NCBI GenBank assembly: GCA_016794505.1 | Contig: JAEUJZ010000037.1 | Coordinates: forward strand, 124,001-188,000 | Length of the DNA: 64,000 bases | From: Myxococcales bacterium | GTDB taxonomy: Bacteria > Myxococcota_A > Polyangia > Palsa-1104 > JAEUJZ01 | Direction: 5' to 3' | Shown here: one piece after another, positions 17,629 through 27,449 of the stretch | Numbering within the stretch: the stretch's first letter is position 1 | How the letters are laid out: each line of letters begins with the position of its first letter | Notes under the pieces: model-generated | Database searches by the model: none | What the model saw: the letters and a program-made list of their open reading frames with translations, nothing else | Told to the model about the DNA's origin: nothing | Made by a program: the position numbers and the translations under genes

Positions 17629-19261
17629 GGGCAACTTTCGGCGATTCTACATCGTCTGCGCCCTCGACGGGGGGACTCGGCTCGCGCACAGGCAGCGTGA
17701 CGGTAAAGGTCGAACCTTGCCCCGGCGCACTGACGACGCTCACGCGACCGCCGTGGGCTTCGGTGATGTGCTTGACCAATGCCAAGCCGATGCCCGAGCC
17801 GCGGATGTTGGTGTTGCGTACGGTGCGCGTGCGATAGAAGCGCTCGAAGACTTTGCGCTGCTCGTCGGGGGCAATGCCCATCCCCTGATCGCGCACGCTC
17901 AGCAAGAGCTCACGCCGTCGATCGTCGTAGTGCAGCGTCACTGCGATCGGCGCCGTGCCGCCATACTTCATGGCGTTGTCGACCAGGTTCAGCACCACCA
18001 AGGTCAGCGCATTTTCGTCGAGCATCGAGGTCGGGACGCTTGGTGGCAAGTTGACCTCAAGCTGCCGCCCTTCGCGCTCTAGGCGATAGCGGAAAAAGTC
18101 GAGCGCCCGTTCGACGACCTCCGCCAGATCGCCGGGCTTCATCTCGTACGCCGCTTTGCCGCGCTCGATGCGCGAAAAGTCGAGCACGTTGTCGATCAAG
18201 CGCGACAGGCGCTCGGCCTCGCGCGTGATGATGGCGGCGTACTCGCGACCCTTCTCGGGCGTCTTGACCTTCCCCAGCATCAAAAGCTCGCCGAACATGC
18301 GAATCAGCGAAAGCGGCGTCTTGAGCTCATGGCTGACGTTGCTCATAAACTCGGACTTGAGCGCCGACACGCGCTGCTCGGTCGAGATGCCGTACAGCAA
18401 GAACGCCGAGCCCAGGACCATGACGCCCAGCATCAGCCCGATCAGCGTCATATCTGACAGCCGTCGCCGCTCGGCCCGTGCGCGCAAGCGGTCGCTGTCA
18501 CGGGGGGCCATGATGAGGCGCCAGCGATACAGCGTGCTCTTGAAGTTGCTGTCGTACAGATAGCGGTCGACCTCGCGGATCGACTGGCCATAGACGACGT
18601 CGCCGCGGCTGTTGACCACCCCGACCACGCCACGGTCGCCGATCGGCTGCAATAGCTCGGGCAAGAAGGTGCCGGTGATGTAGTCGAGATTGACGCGCAG
18701 CACGATAAAGAACACGCGATTGTTCTCTTTGTCGTAGCGCTTGATGTAACTAAGCAAATATTCGATGCCGTCATATTGCGTATGCAAATGACGATGAGCA
18801 TCTGGGCTCAGCTCGGCCAAGGGTAAGACGGGGAGAATTTTATCTGTGAATAACCGCAAAAAGGCGTCTGCTTCCTGCCGGTTGCGGCGCTTGAAGACGT
18901 AGCCGCCCTTCACCACCAGCAGCCGTTCATCGAGCACAATCGCGGCTTCGATGGCGTTCGACAGGCGCACAATTTCCGACCAGCGCTTTTCAAACTGTCC
19001 CAGGTTTTCCAGGTCAACCAGGTTAAACAGTGTGCGATCCGAGTCGGTAATAAACGTGTCGACACGGCTGCGCGTCTGATCGCCCAGCGCGGCCAGCGTC
19101 TGGCGCACCGAGTCCTCGCTGCTCTGCGCAAGCTGCTGCGCGGTCTGATACGAGTAGCGAGCCAGTGCCAGCGCTGCCAGCAAGATCAGCGGGAAGCTCA
19201 GATACAGAGCCGCGATTGGACGAAAAATGCGCATCACGAAACGCTGCGCAAAACGTAGCAC
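17621..19261 (-). CDS. Sensor histidine kinase
   Basis: The 546-residue membrane kinase has one TM helix near the N terminus ('[20 protein letters not shown]') and a second near 275-295 ('[20 protein letters not shown]'). Between them lies a periplasmic sensor of about 230 residues with a PAS/dCache-like look ('[19 protein letters not shown]'). The cytoplasmic part has the H-box 'SHELKTPL' (H311), N-box '[11 protein letters not shown]', G1 'VRDQGMGI', F 'FERFYR' and G2 '[12 protein letters not shown]'. The start is GTG at 19261 or ATG at 19234; neither has a strong ribosome binding site. It is the first gene of an operon with the response regulator and the PhyH-like enzyme. Confidence 0.93.
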   Translation of the reverse strand: MLRFAQRFVMRIFRPIAALYLSFPLILLAALALARYSYQTAQQLAQSSEDSVRQTLAALGDQTRSRVDTFITDSDRTLFNLVDLENLGQFEKRWSEIVRLSNAIEAAIVLDERLLVVKGGYVFKRRNRQEADAFLRLFTDKILPVLPLAELSPDAHRHLHTQYDGIEYLLSYIKRYDKENNRVFFIVLRVNLDYITGTFLPELLQPIGDRGVVGVVNSRGDVVYGQSIREVDRYLYDSNFKSTLYRWRLIMAPRDSDRLRARAERRRLSDMTLIGLMLGVMVLGSAFLLYGISTEQRVSALKSEFMSNVSHELKTPLSLIRMFGELLMLGKVKTPEKGREYAAIITREAERLSRLIDNVLDFSRIERGKAAYEMKPGDLAEVVERALDFFRYRLEREGRQLEVNLPPSVPTSMLDENALTLVVLNLVDNAMKYGGTAPIAVTLHYDDRRRELLLSVRDQGMGIAPDEQRKVFERFYRTRTVRNTNIRGSGIGLALVKHITEAHGGRVSVVSAPGQGSTFTVTLPVREPSPPVEGADDVESPKVAHG

Positions 19262-19734
19262 CTCTTCGACAAGGCTGACTATGTCTTCGTGGCCAAATCG
19301 AGAAAGGACTCACAGGCGGGGCCCGCTGAAAGCGCCACGGCGTAATCGATGGATCGGACCTTTGGGCAATGAAAAAAACGGGGCCGGCGCTGGCCCTGCG
19401 TTCGCTGGCCTTGGCAGCGCGTCGGGATCTCTGCCGTCGACGCAGGCGGCACCCAGCCAACCAAAAGGGCTCTGGGAAACCGGGCTTTAGCGCCGCCCGA
19501 ATGGGCTGAAACATACGCAACGTGTCTGGCCCATACGACATGCGTTGCCGTGCGGTTCTGGCGAAAAGCAGCGGCAAATAAGGTCTGCTGTCGAACCTCT
19601 GACGAGATCTGGGTGATTTCGCTGCATGCGGCAAAGAGCAAGCGCTCCAAATGCCTTCTTCTGATCCCTCTTCTTGCCACGACAGGGCCCCGTATTGGCT
19701 ATCATGTGGTATTCGTCCTACATTCTGCGTTCGA

Positions 19735-19740
19735 TATAGT
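19735..19740 (+). promoter_or_regulatory. Candidate -10 element TATAGT
   Basis: TATAGT in an AT-rich stretch would give a leader of about 150 nt to the start at 19892. No good -35 is present at 17 bp (TTCGTC), so the call is weak. Confidence 0.25.
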
Positions 19741-19833
19741 CTGAAGATTTTTCGTTGCTCATCTCGTTTTGCTGAGCTATTCATTAATTCGTTCACAAGA
19801 CGACGTAGCGACAAGGCAATGTTATTAGTGGAA

Positions 19834-19853
19834 GTGGCGCCACGTCGCGCCAC
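19834..19853. promoter_or_regulatory. Perfect inverted repeat GTGGCGC-N6-GCGCCAC
   Basis: A seven-base perfect inverted repeat with a six-base centre ends 38 bp before the start codon at 19892. It could be an operator for a dimeric regulator or a short 5'-UTR hairpin. Autoregulation by the downstream protein is a guess. Confidence 0.35.
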
Positions 19854-19891
19854 GCAATGCCGAGTAACGCTACATACGGAGGATGAGTCAA

Positions 19892-20452
19892 ATGGCCCCA
19901 AAGAAGTCCCCTGCTGCTACCCCCGCCGGTATTGAGCTCGACAGCCTATTTGAGCAGGAACTGCGTGCGCAGAACGAGGATCTGCGTCGCATGGCTGCTC
20001 TCGCCACCTTCTACAAACTACACCCCAGCAACCGGGTGACGGTGGAGCAGTTCCTAACCGGCCTTAAGCAGAACAAGGACATCTGGGCCGTCGTCGCGAC
20101 TCTCGGTGTTGTCGATTTTGCGGAAGCCCTGTTGGGCAACCGTCCGGCGACTGGCAAGGCCCCCCGCGAGGGGCGTCCGGGGAAGCGCACGCGCTTGACG
20201 GATAACCAGAAAACGGCACTTAAGGCCGCAATCCTGACGGTCCTGGGCAGCAACAAGGATGGCCTGAACCGCAATGACATTGCCCGTGCCATCGGCGCCG
20301 AGCAGCTGTCTGCGATCGGCATCGACCGCGCCGAGCTGGCGAACAAGCTGCGTCAGCCTCTGGCCGAGCTGGTCGGTGACAGCAAGATCCACACCGTTGG
20401 TGAGAAGCGCTTGATGAAGTACCTGTCGGGCAGCGGCTCGCGCAAGAAGTAG
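19892..20452 (+). CDS. Small basic protein with putative helix-turn-helix C terminus
   Basis: The 186-residue protein starts at the ATG at 19892 because GGAGG lies nine bases upstream; the in-frame ATG at 19883 abuts GGAGG and is too close. The N-terminal half is helical ('LDSLFEQELRAQNEDLRRMA', 'VTVEQFLTGLKQNKDIWAVV'). A Lys/Arg-rich linker follows ('EGRPGKRTRL'), then a domain like a winged helix: 'ALKAAILTVLGSNKDGLNRN', 'DIARAIGAEQ', 'KLRQPLAELVGDSKIHTVGE'. The tail 'GSGSRKK' is basic. A role as a DNA-binding or regulatory protein is likely but unproven. It has its own promoter region and is followed by a strong terminator. Confidence 0.7.
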   Translation: MAPKKSPAATPAGIELDSLFEQELRAQNEDLRRMAALATFYKLHPSNRVTVEQFLTGLKQNKDIWAVVATLGVVDFAEALLGNRPATGKAPREGRPGKRTRLTDNQKTALKAAILTVLGSNKDGLNRNDIARAIGAEQLSAIGIDRAELANKLRQPLAELVGDSKIHTVGEKRLMKYLSGSGSRKK

Positions 20453-20481
20453 CCCGCGCAGACACGTCCAGCGCAAAAGAC

Positions 20482-20532
20482 AAAAAGCTCTCTGACTGCG
20501 TCGCCGCTGGCGCCGCACAGAGAGCTTTTTTT
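20482..20532. terminator. Strong bidirectional rho-independent terminator
   Basis: A perfect 13-bp stem (AAAAAGCTCTCTG pairing with CAGAGAGCTTTTT) encloses a 23-nt loop, and T runs follow in both directions. It lies between two convergent genes ending at 20452 and 20600, so it should stop transcription from both sides. Confidence 0.92.
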
Positions 20533-20599
20533 GTGGGATTGCGAAAAGAAGCGTCTAGACAGAAAGCTGCGGATCACACAATCCGAGGCGAGTTCTCGT

Positions 20600-21208
20600 C
20601 TAGGTATCGTCGTCGGCGTCGGCGTCGGCAGAAAGATCGATGACCGCGGGCACACCGTTCATGCCCATGACGGTCGCACCGCGCATCAAGGCCAGCATCA
20701 GAAGCTCGCTGGCTTTTCGTCGCGCCTCATCGGACGTCTCACAGGCACCGCTGGGCGAGATGGTCCCTTCACTCAGCGCCGACTGCTTGACGATGCCATA
20801 GGCATAGACATCTCCAACGCGAACGACATAGCCAAGCAGAGGTTCTGGGTCGTACTCAAAGGCCTTGAGCACGCGCCCCTGCTCGTCCATCAGGCCCCAC
20901 TCGCGCAGGCTGTCCTTGTACGTGCGGCGAGGCTCGACCGTGTACTCGCCAGGCTCAATGCCGCGCTGATAGGCATCTTCCAGCTCGACGAAGCGGCGTG
21001 CCACGGTGAACAGGGACCCCGCATCGATTTCCTCTTCCGAGGGGGCCGTGAAAACAGCGGAGCCATCCAGGCCCATCACGGCCCAGCGCGGCGCTTCCGC
21101 ATCGCTTTCGCGTGCCTTCAAGGGCGTCACACCGACAGCAAACCGTCGGCCTTGCACCCGCCCCATCCGGCAGAGCTGGATGGCAATATCCCAAGTTCGT
21201 TCAAACAT
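20600..21208 (-). CDS. Conserved hypothetical cytoplasmic protein
   Basis: The 202-residue protein is taken from the ATG at 21208 ('MFERTWDIAIQLCRMGRV'); a TTG at 21223 is also in frame. There is no signal peptide or TM helix. It has alternating strands and helices ('RRFAVGVTPLKARES', 'WAVMGLDGSAVFTAPSEEEI', 'LLGYVVRVGDVYAYGIVK') and an acidic tail 'SADADADDD'. I recognise no domain. It is the last gene of the run led by selA (gap of 108 bp) and ends next to the shared terminator. Confidence 0.6.
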   Translation of the reverse strand: MFERTWDIAIQLCRMGRVQGRRFAVGVTPLKARESDAEAPRWAVMGLDGSAVFTAPSEEEIDAGSLFTVARRFVELEDAYQRGIEPGEYTVEPRRTYKDSLREWGLMDEQGRVLKAFEYDPEPLLGYVVRVGDVYAYGIVKQSALSEGTISPSGACETSDEARRKASELLMLALMRGATVMGMNGVPAVIDLSADADADDDT

Positions 21209-21316
21209 GCTTGCGCCGTTCAATGGTCGCCGTCCTGAAAAGAATTGTCGCCAGCCATTCTACAAGATCGAGCCCGCGAAAGTACGAAATCCCGTGACCC
21301 TTCTCGGCTGGTGTTT

Positions 21317-23887
21317 CTAGCCGACATACGGAGCCAACACCGCAGGCCATGTCGGAGCCGCCCCGCTGGCTAGGCTGCTCGTTCCGCCAGGAGGCATCGC
21401 TGTGACGGTGACGGGAATCTGACGCAGCAGCATGGCCAGAACCAACGCACGCACCTGCGTCAGCTCAGCATCCAACGCCACAACAGCGCCGTCGCGTGCG
21501 GCCAGGTACGCGGCAGTGGCATATGCCTCTGGAGTGGCGCTGGGTCCGATGACAATGGCCGATCGCCGATCGCCAGCCTGTGCCACTTCAATGCGCCCGG
21601 TCTGCATGGGACTGTCGAGGAACGTCGCGCTTACCGGCAGCATCGGGCCACGCCACGTCGTGCCCGAAGGCAACGGGCCACTTGGCACCAGCGGCGCCGG
21701 CACTCCGCTGTGCTGAATGACCACGCCGGGTGGCAGGCTGCGCGTTGAGAGTCCAAGAACCGACGCCGTGTCAGGCATGCTGCACAGCAGCACAGGCGCG
21801 CGAACGGACAAAAGCAGCGGGCGCAGGCTGGGCAGCAGAGACAGCGTGCTAAAGGCCGGGAAGGACAGACCCGCGACGCCGTCGATCACGACGACTGCGT
21901 CGTAGACCACGGCTCGCTCGATGGCTCGCTCGATGGCGGCCATGGGCTGTGACTCGGTGAGAGCATCCAGTCGCAGCACGGACTGCCGCAGCAGCAGCGA
22001 CGAGGCGCGGGTAAAGGGGCCGATATGCCCATAGAGCCCGGCAGACAGCCCGTCGCGATCGGGCCCCGCGGCTGGCTGCAGATCGGGGCACGAAAGGCCT
22101 AGGAACAGACGAGCGACCTCGCTCTGCAGGCGCAGTCGCCCATCGCTGCGGACCGCGATCAGACCCAGCGAACGTAGCGGCGCAGTCGGCAAGAGCTCGG
22201 CAAGCAGCGTTGGCTCCTCGTACAGCGAGCACAGGCAGGCCGCGATTTCGATGACGCGCATGCCGCGCGGACGAACCCCAAGCAGGTACTCGCAGGCGTA
22301 CAGCAAGCTGAGGATCTTCTGCGCGACCGGCGAGAAGCGCAGCCGCTGAGCCAAGGACTGCACAGGCCCGCCTTCCGGCGCCAAGGGCAACTGTTCGTCG
22401 GAGGCCGACAGCGCAAGCTGGGCCCAGCGCACGAGCTCCCACTGCCAGGCAGCAGGCCCCTGGCCGGCGTCGTAAGAGCGCCGCAGCATTTCATCCAAGC
22501 GACGACGACGTGCTGCGCTGCGGTGCCCGTCACGGAAAGAGCCAAGCCCCTCGCCATGCGAGACAGGTAGCTGCAGAATCCCAGGCTCACTGTCTTCATC
22601 CACGCTCGCCGCTTCGTGCAGCTCAGGCGAGACAATCACCGACGGCAACGGGCTGAGTGCTGCGCCAGCCCGCAGATCGCTGCGCGGCTCGACACGTGAA
22701 TCCGCCCGGATCTCGCCTCGGCTGGTTCGTTCGTCGCCAAAGGCCCCCGATCGACTCGGGCGCAGCTCGCTTCGCCCCATGCGTGCCCGTGCCGGCGATG
22801 CCGCTTGTTCGGCGGCGGCCGCTGCAATAGCCACGGGGGACCGCCCAGTGATCCGTGATCCGCGAGGCGCAGGCGGCGCCTCTTCGCGTCCTCCGCGTGC
22901 TTGCAGCGTGGGTAGCCGCAAGCGCAGCAAGCCCACCGCGTCGTCGTGATCGCCGTCGAAGAGCACCAGCAGCTCGGGGGAAGACGCCCGTGGCCGCAGC
23001 GCAAAGCTAGCCACAGGGCCATGCGCCGTCGGAGCCATGCTGTGTGTGAGCGCGCCCACCGAGAGATCGACGTCTAAGAACGCCTGGCCCGCGCGCTCCT
23101 CAGCCGCGATCACCAGACGACTGGGCGCCGCCTCGGCTCCCAGGGCTCTACCTGGCTGATCCAGCTCCATCATGCGGCGACCGTCCGAGGAGCGGAACAG
23201 CTCAACATGGATCGGCGGCCCGGCTGATAGCGCCCACATCATCTTGCCGGACTGCGCGTAACCGACCTGAAACGGCGGCTGCCGGGTCTGTAGAACCAGG
23301 CGCGTCACCGTCGTGCGAGCCCCCACGTCCCAGACGTCATAGCCCCCGCGCTGTTCCAACAGGAAGCGGCGATCCGTTCCAGCGATCGCAGCGCGCACTT
23401 CGCTGCGCATGAAGGTCCGCTGCAAGACCAGCTCAGCCCCGCGCAAGCAGATGATGTCAGCCCCTGGTCCATGCGGCGCGACCACTGCCCCAGCCGGCCC
23501 CACCCCGACGATGCGCTGCGCACCACCGACACGAACTAGTGGGCCGATCGGTCGCAGATCAGGAACGCTCAAAAGCTCGGCAGCGATGACGCCGGACTCG
23601 GTCCCTTCCGCTGGCTCGCCCCCCTCGCGAAAGACGTGCAGCAGCCGATCGCTCGCGACAAAGCAAATGCGCCCGCCACCGCCCGTGATCTCCATCGAGG
23701 CATAGGCATCGTACAGAGCCGGCCGGTCCTCGTCGCCGCCGCTCGATCGCGCTGCGAAATCCGACAGTGCAGACTCGGGCGTGCCTTCGAGTGAATAGAC
23801 GTAGATCCGCGACCGGCACAGTGCAGCCGCCCAAGCTCCATCCGGGCTGGTGATCAGCTCGGGAGCTTCGGCATAAATCCTTGGCAT
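21317..23887 (-). CDS. Large protein with propeller-like N terminus and degenerate AAA-associated region
   Basis: The 856-residue protein has no signal peptide. Residues 1-330 contain repeated short strand pairs ('SPDGAWAAALCRSRIYVYSL', 'RICFVASDRLLHVF', 'GGYDVWDVGARTTVTRLVL') suggesting a beta-propeller. Residues 330-480 are Ser/Arg/Pro-rich and disordered. Residues 480-620 ('LAQRLRFSPVAQKILSLLYA', 'LGLIAVRSDGRLRLQSEVA') resemble the helical/winged-helix region that precedes the ATPase core in some Cdc48-like bacterial AAA proteins. The last 230 residues have alternating hydrophobic strands ('YDAVVVIDGVAGLSF', 'RAPVLLCSMPD') but no Walker A or B. It may be a scaffold derived from an ATPase; function unknown. 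It starts 23 bp after selA ends. Confidence 0.55.
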   Translation of the reverse strand: MPRIYAEAPELITSPDGAWAAALCRSRIYVYSLEGTPESALSDFAARSSGGDEDRPALYDAYASMEITGGGGRICFVASDRLLHVFREGGEPAEGTESGVIAAELLSVPDLRPIGPLVRVGGAQRIVGVGPAGAVVAPHGPGADIICLRGAELVLQRTFMRSEVRAAIAGTDRRFLLEQRGGYDVWDVGARTTVTRLVLQTRQPPFQVGYAQSGKMMWALSAGPPIHVELFRSSDGRRMMELDQPGRALGAEAAPSRLVIAAEERAGQAFLDVDLSVGALTHSMAPTAHGPVASFALRPRASSPELLVLFDGDHDDAVGLLRLRLPTLQARGGREEAPPAPRGSRITGRSPVAIAAAAAEQAASPARARMGRSELRPSRSGAFGDERTSRGEIRADSRVEPRSDLRAGAALSPLPSVIVSPELHEAASVDEDSEPGILQLPVSHGEGLGSFRDGHRSAARRRRLDEMLRRSYDAGQGPAAWQWELVRWAQLALSASDEQLPLAPEGGPVQSLAQRLRFSPVAQKILSLLYACEYLLGVRPRGMRVIEIAACLCSLYEEPTLLAELLPTAPLRSLGLIAVRSDGRLRLQSEVARLFLGLSCPDLQPAAGPDRDGLSAGLYGHIGPFTRASSLLLRQSVLRLDALTESQPMAAIERAIERAVVYDAVVVIDGVAGLSFPAFSTLSLLPSLRPLLLSVRAPVLLCSMPDTASVLGLSTRSLPPGVVIQHSGVPAPLVPSGPLPSGTTWRGPMLPVSATFLDSPMQTGRIEVAQAGDRRSAIVIGPSATPEAYATAAYLAARDGAVVALDAELTQVRALVLAMLLRQIPVTVTAMPPGGTSSLASGAAPTWPAVLAPYVG

Positions 23888-23910
23888 GTTGTCAGGTTAT
23901 CACGCGCCGC

Positions 23911-25428
23911 CTAGCCCTCGCCGGGTTCTTCATCCCCGTCCTCACCCGTCATGGAAAGGCTTGCTGCGCGCTCGGCCCAGCCTAGACTTTTCCCTCGATC
24001 GCGCCAGGCGTTGACCAGCGCCTGCGCCACCTGCGGCAGATCGGCATGCGAAAGCGTGCGCAGATCGAGCAGCAGACGATCGTCAGCGACACGGGCCACG
24101 ACGACAGGCTGGCCTTGGCGCAGCGCCGCAGCCAGCCGGCGCGCTTGCTTGCCACTGCAGCGCGGAGATACCGCGACACTCTCGGGCTGAAGAAGCGGCA
24201 GCGCCCCTCCTCCCACTGCTGAGCGGGTTGGCAGGATCTCTAGCTCAAGCGGTGGCACGTCGGCTTGGCTGGCCGCGATGCCCTGGCACAGCGTCAGCAA
24301 GCTCTGAGCTCGCGCCTGCAGCACGGGAAGCGGCGTGCTCAACATGGCAACGGCAGGGATGGCATCGCTGCGCCCGTCACGGTACAGCTCCAGCGTGGCG
24401 CACAGCGCGATCAGGGTCAGCTTGTCCGGCCGCAGCGCCCGCAGAAGCGGCAGCGAGCGCAGAGCCAAGATGGCCTCTTTCTTCCCGCTGATCACCCCGG
24501 CCTGCGGCCCCCCCAGAAGCTTGTCGCACGAAAAGGACACCAGCGTGCAGCCTGCGGCGAGCGCGCTCTGCACGCACAGCTCGTGTGCCAACGACAGCGG
24601 CGGCGGCACCAGGCGACTCGACAGCAGACCCGATCCCAGGTCGAGCAAGCAAGGCAGCCCAGCACCTGCGGCGCAAGCGACCAAGGTCGGCAGATCGACT
24701 TCGGCCGTGAAGCCGACCTGCGCGAAGTTGCTGCGATGCACTTTCAGCAGCGCCCTGGTCTCGGGGCCAATCGCCGCGTGGTAATCGGCAAGGTGCGTGC
24801 GGTTGGTGGTGCCGACCTCGCGCAGCCGCGCCCCGGATGCGCGCATCACGTCAGGCACACGGAACGAGCCACCGATCTCGACCAGCTCGCCCCGCGACAC
24901 CACGACCTCGCCGCCTTGACACAGACCCGACAGCATCAGCAGCACCGCTGCGGCGTTGTTGTTGACGACCAGGTGCGCTTCACCGCCGACCAGCTGGCAA
25001 AGCAGGTCTTGCACGTGTTCCTGGCGGCTGCCGCGAGTGCCCGGCTCGACGCGGTACTCTAGGTTCAGATAGCCCCCCCCCAACGACGAAAGCCGCATCA
25101 GCGCCGCATCGGACAGAGGCGCCCGGCCCAGGTTGGTATGCAGCACGACGCCGGTCGCGTTTAGGACCGGCACAAGCGACGACTGCACGCGACGATGAGC
25201 CGCATGTCGGATGCGCTCGACGTCGACGGCATAGGGATCATGGCCCGCATCCGGCGCCATCGTTTCGGGCCGCAGCCCTGGCACAAGCCCCTGGCGCAGG
25301 CGCTCGATCTCATCGCGCACGGCATCGACGACGGCCCAGCGCGGCACCACTTGGGCCAAAGCCTGTATCGCAGGAAGAGCCAGAACCTTGTCCACCTTGG
25401 GCAGCTTGCTCAGATCGGGCGTCGCCAT
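23911..25428 (-). CDS. selA: L-seryl-tRNA(Sec) selenium transferase
   Basis: PLP enzyme of 505 residues converting seryl-tRNA(Sec) to selenocysteyl-tRNA(Sec). It has the SelA hallmarks 'VLNATGVVLHTNLGRAPL', 'LEYRVEPGTRGSR', 'VVNNNAAAVLLML', 'VVSRGELVEIGGSFRVPDVM', 'ASGARLREVGTTNRTH' and the PLP-Lys motif 'SCDKLLGGPQAG' (K303). ATG at 25428 is preceded by GGAAA nine bases upstream; a GTG at 25446 is possible. It implies a selenocysteine system in this organism, yet selB, selC, selD and any selenoprotein gene are absent from the window. Two unknown genes follow on the same strand. Confidence 0.95.
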   Translation of the reverse strand: MATPDLSKLPKVDKVLALPAIQALAQVVPRWAVVDAVRDEIERLRQGLVPGLRPETMAPDAGHDPYAVDVERIRHAAHRRVQSSLVPVLNATGVVLHTNLGRAPLSDAALMRLSSLGGGYLNLEYRVEPGTRGSRQEHVQDLLCQLVGGEAHLVVNNNAAAVLLMLSGLCQGGEVVVSRGELVEIGGSFRVPDVMRASGARLREVGTTNRTHLADYHAAIGPETRALLKVHRSNFAQVGFTAEVDLPTLVACAAGAGLPCLLDLGSGLLSSRLVPPPLSLAHELCVQSALAAGCTLVSFSCDKLLGGPQAGVISGKKEAILALRSLPLLRALRPDKLTLIALCATLELYRDGRSDAIPAVAMLSTPLPVLQARAQSLLTLCQGIAASQADVPPLELEILPTRSAVGGGALPLLQPESVAVSPRCSGKQARRLAAALRQGQPVVVARVADDRLLLDLRTLSHADLPQVAQALVNAWRDRGKSLGWAERAASLSMTGEDGDEEPGEG

Positions 25429-25636
25429 GGGCCCAGTTTCCGACACCTGGCCCGCCTGTGAAAAAAATTGCCCTGGGCGTTGTAAGGTTTGCTGCCCAAT
25501 CAGCCCTGGTCCGATGCAAGCAAACGGGATGATCTCTTCCCAATGCCTGTGCTACCTTGCGCACCTCTTTGGTCTCAGCAGACCGTTCCGGCGGTCGCGA
25601 CCTCGCGTTCTCGATGAAAAAAACACGGAGGAATCC

Positions 25637-27310
25637 ATGAGCCGTCTTACTTTCAACCACGGGCTAGCCTTCGGCAGCCTCGCGCTGGCACTGGGTGCTT
25701 GCACGACGCCCCAGTACGGCAGCCTATGTCCCGTTCCCGAGAACGGCACCAAGGAACAGAAGACTGGCGCGATCAACAACTGCGTCGACCAGATCACGGG
25801 CGAGGTGTTTGACACGCGGCTGAAGAAGGATGTCGACATCCTGTTCTTGATCGACAACTCGCCGTCGATGGCACCGAAGCAGAAGGCACTGGCCAACGCC
25901 ATCCCGCAGTTCATCAAGATCATCGATGGCACGGGCGCCAACTACCAGGTCGGTATCGCCACGTCGGATATCGGCTCGAACGTGCGTCCCGGCGAGCCCT
26001 GGGGCGGCAACATCGGCAAGTGCGATGAATTCGAAGGCGATGACGGCGTGCTGCAGAACCTGCCCTGCACCGCGCGCAGCTTGCCGACGGCCGAGTCGCG
26101 CAACGCGTGCGCCGAGCTATGCGCCAATGACAAGTTCGTGCCCATCGATGGCCGTCGCTACATCTCGAAGGTCGATGGCCGCACCAACGTGCCGCAGGAT
26201 CTGAAACTGGATCCGGGTACCGGCAAGATGGTGGACCAGGGCCCGATCAATGCTTTTAAGTGCATGGCTCTGGTCGGCGACGGTGGCTGTGGCATCGAGG
26301 GCCCACTGGAAGGTTCGCGGCGTGCGCTCGATGGACACCGCCCCGAAAACGCGGGCTTCTTGCGCCCGAATTCGGTGCTGGCAGTCATCTACATCACCGA
26401 TGAAGACGACTGCTCGGTGCAGATGAACAAGCGCATCGAGAACAACCCCAACACGCGCGACTGCAGCGATCCGGATCAGAACGCTAGCTACGACTGCTAC
26501 AACGTCGACTATCGCTGCTTGGCTCGCAGCATCCAGTGCGACCAGGCGATGAACACGCCGGGCGTCAAGACCAACTGCAAAGAGCGCCCGAACAACTACC
26601 TGGAACCGACTGAGAAGTATTTCAAGTTCTTCTCGACGCTGCGGGCGCAGGACAAGCTCTTGATCAGCGGCATTTGGACGCAGCCGCAGATCGACGCCAA
26701 CCCCAACCCAGGCAAGGTCACGATCAGCCGCGGTCCGGGTGGCAGCGCCTCGGGCTATCTGAACCGGGCCGGTGGCACCGACGCGTCGTGCGTCTACAGC
26801 GGCAACCAAGCCATTTATGGCCAAGCTCAGCTTCGCCTGTCGAAGTTCGCGCGGCAGTTCGGCAAGGACAAGGACGGCAACCCCAACGTCCTGGAAGTCA
26901 GCATCTGCGACATCGATGCGTACACGACGGCACTCGACAAGATCGCCAAGGCCATCACCAGGAAGCTGATCGGCAACTGCCTGCCCTCGATTCCCAAGAC
27001 GCAGGATGGCCAGCCGCAGTGCATGGTCGGCGACGTCGACGAGAGCAACCCGTACAGCATCCCCGACTACTACTTCCCGACGTGTTCGTCGAAGTGCTGC
27101 GATGCCTGGGCAGCCGCAAAAGAGCCGACGATCAACGATCCCGAGATCGTAAAGGCCTGCATGCCGGAAGCCTCAGACTGTTACTGCGCTGTGAAGAGCA
27201 AGGAAAACGTCTGCAAAGACTCGGTGGTCGCGGGCATCTGGCGTAAAGGCAACGCCGCGCCTCCGCCGGGCAAGGTGATCAGCTTCCGCTGCGCGGGCGG
27301 CGGCACCTAA
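25637..27310 (+). CDS. Lipoprotein with von Willebrand A-type domain
   Basis: The 557-residue protein starts at the ATG at 25637 with GGAGG seven bases upstream; the open frame extends upstream without support. The lipobox is 'LALALGAC' (C22). A VWA MIDAS motif DxSxS lies in 'VDILFLIDNSPSM' (73-77), and the later 'LAVIYITDEDDCS' carries the third metal-ligand region. The mature protein is Cys-rich (about 30 Cys), suggesting many disulfides outside the cytoplasm. Such proteins are common and multiply duplicated in myxobacteria; adhesion or surface complex assembly is likely but unproven. It is the first of three consecutive secreted-protein genes. Confidence 0.85.
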   Translation: MSRLTFNHGLAFGSLALALGACTTPQYGSLCPVPENGTKEQKTGAINNCVDQITGEVFDTRLKKDVDILFLIDNSPSMAPKQKALANAIPQFIKIIDGTGANYQVGIATSDIGSNVRPGEPWGGNIGKCDEFEGDDGVLQNLPCTARSLPTAESRNACAELCANDKFVPIDGRRYISKVDGRTNVPQDLKLDPGTGKMVDQGPINAFKCMALVGDGGCGIEGPLEGSRRALDGHRPENAGFLRPNSVLAVIYITDEDDCSVQMNKRIENNPNTRDCSDPDQNASYDCYNVDYRCLARSIQCDQAMNTPGVKTNCKERPNNYLEPTEKYFKFFSTLRAQDKLLISGIWTQPQIDANPNPGKVTISRGPGGSASGYLNRAGGTDASCVYSGNQAIYGQAQLRLSKFARQFGKDKDGNPNVLEVSICDIDAYTTALDKIAKAITRKLIGNCLPSIPKTQDGQPQCMVGDVDESNPYSIPDYYFPTCSSKCCDAWAAAKEPTINDPEIVKACMPEASDCYCAVKSKENVCKDSVVAGIWRKGNAAPPPGKVISFRCAGGGT

Positions 27311-27449
27311 GCCCATCGCGGCCAGGTCATCGGGCCGCTCACGCAGCGTTCCTCGCAAGCCCCCCCGCAGTCCTTCCGCCTTCGTTCCCCCCACACGCAC
27401 CGTTCTCGACGCGATACGATGGTGCGGACCCCAACTCTGGAGGCTCCGC

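Larger units (their letters stand above)
19262..19891. other. Long intergenic region between divergent genes
   Basis: About 630 bp lie between the kinase gene and the gene starting at 19892. No frame here is protein-like. The 3' third (about 19700-19830) is AT-rich and contains a possible -10 and an inverted repeat, listed separately. An uncharacterised regulatory RNA or long leader is possible but not supported by anything specific. Confidence 0.4.

Noticed and set aside
26117..26824. A 235-codon - strand frame
   Set aside because: It is a shadow of the VWA lipoprotein gene.
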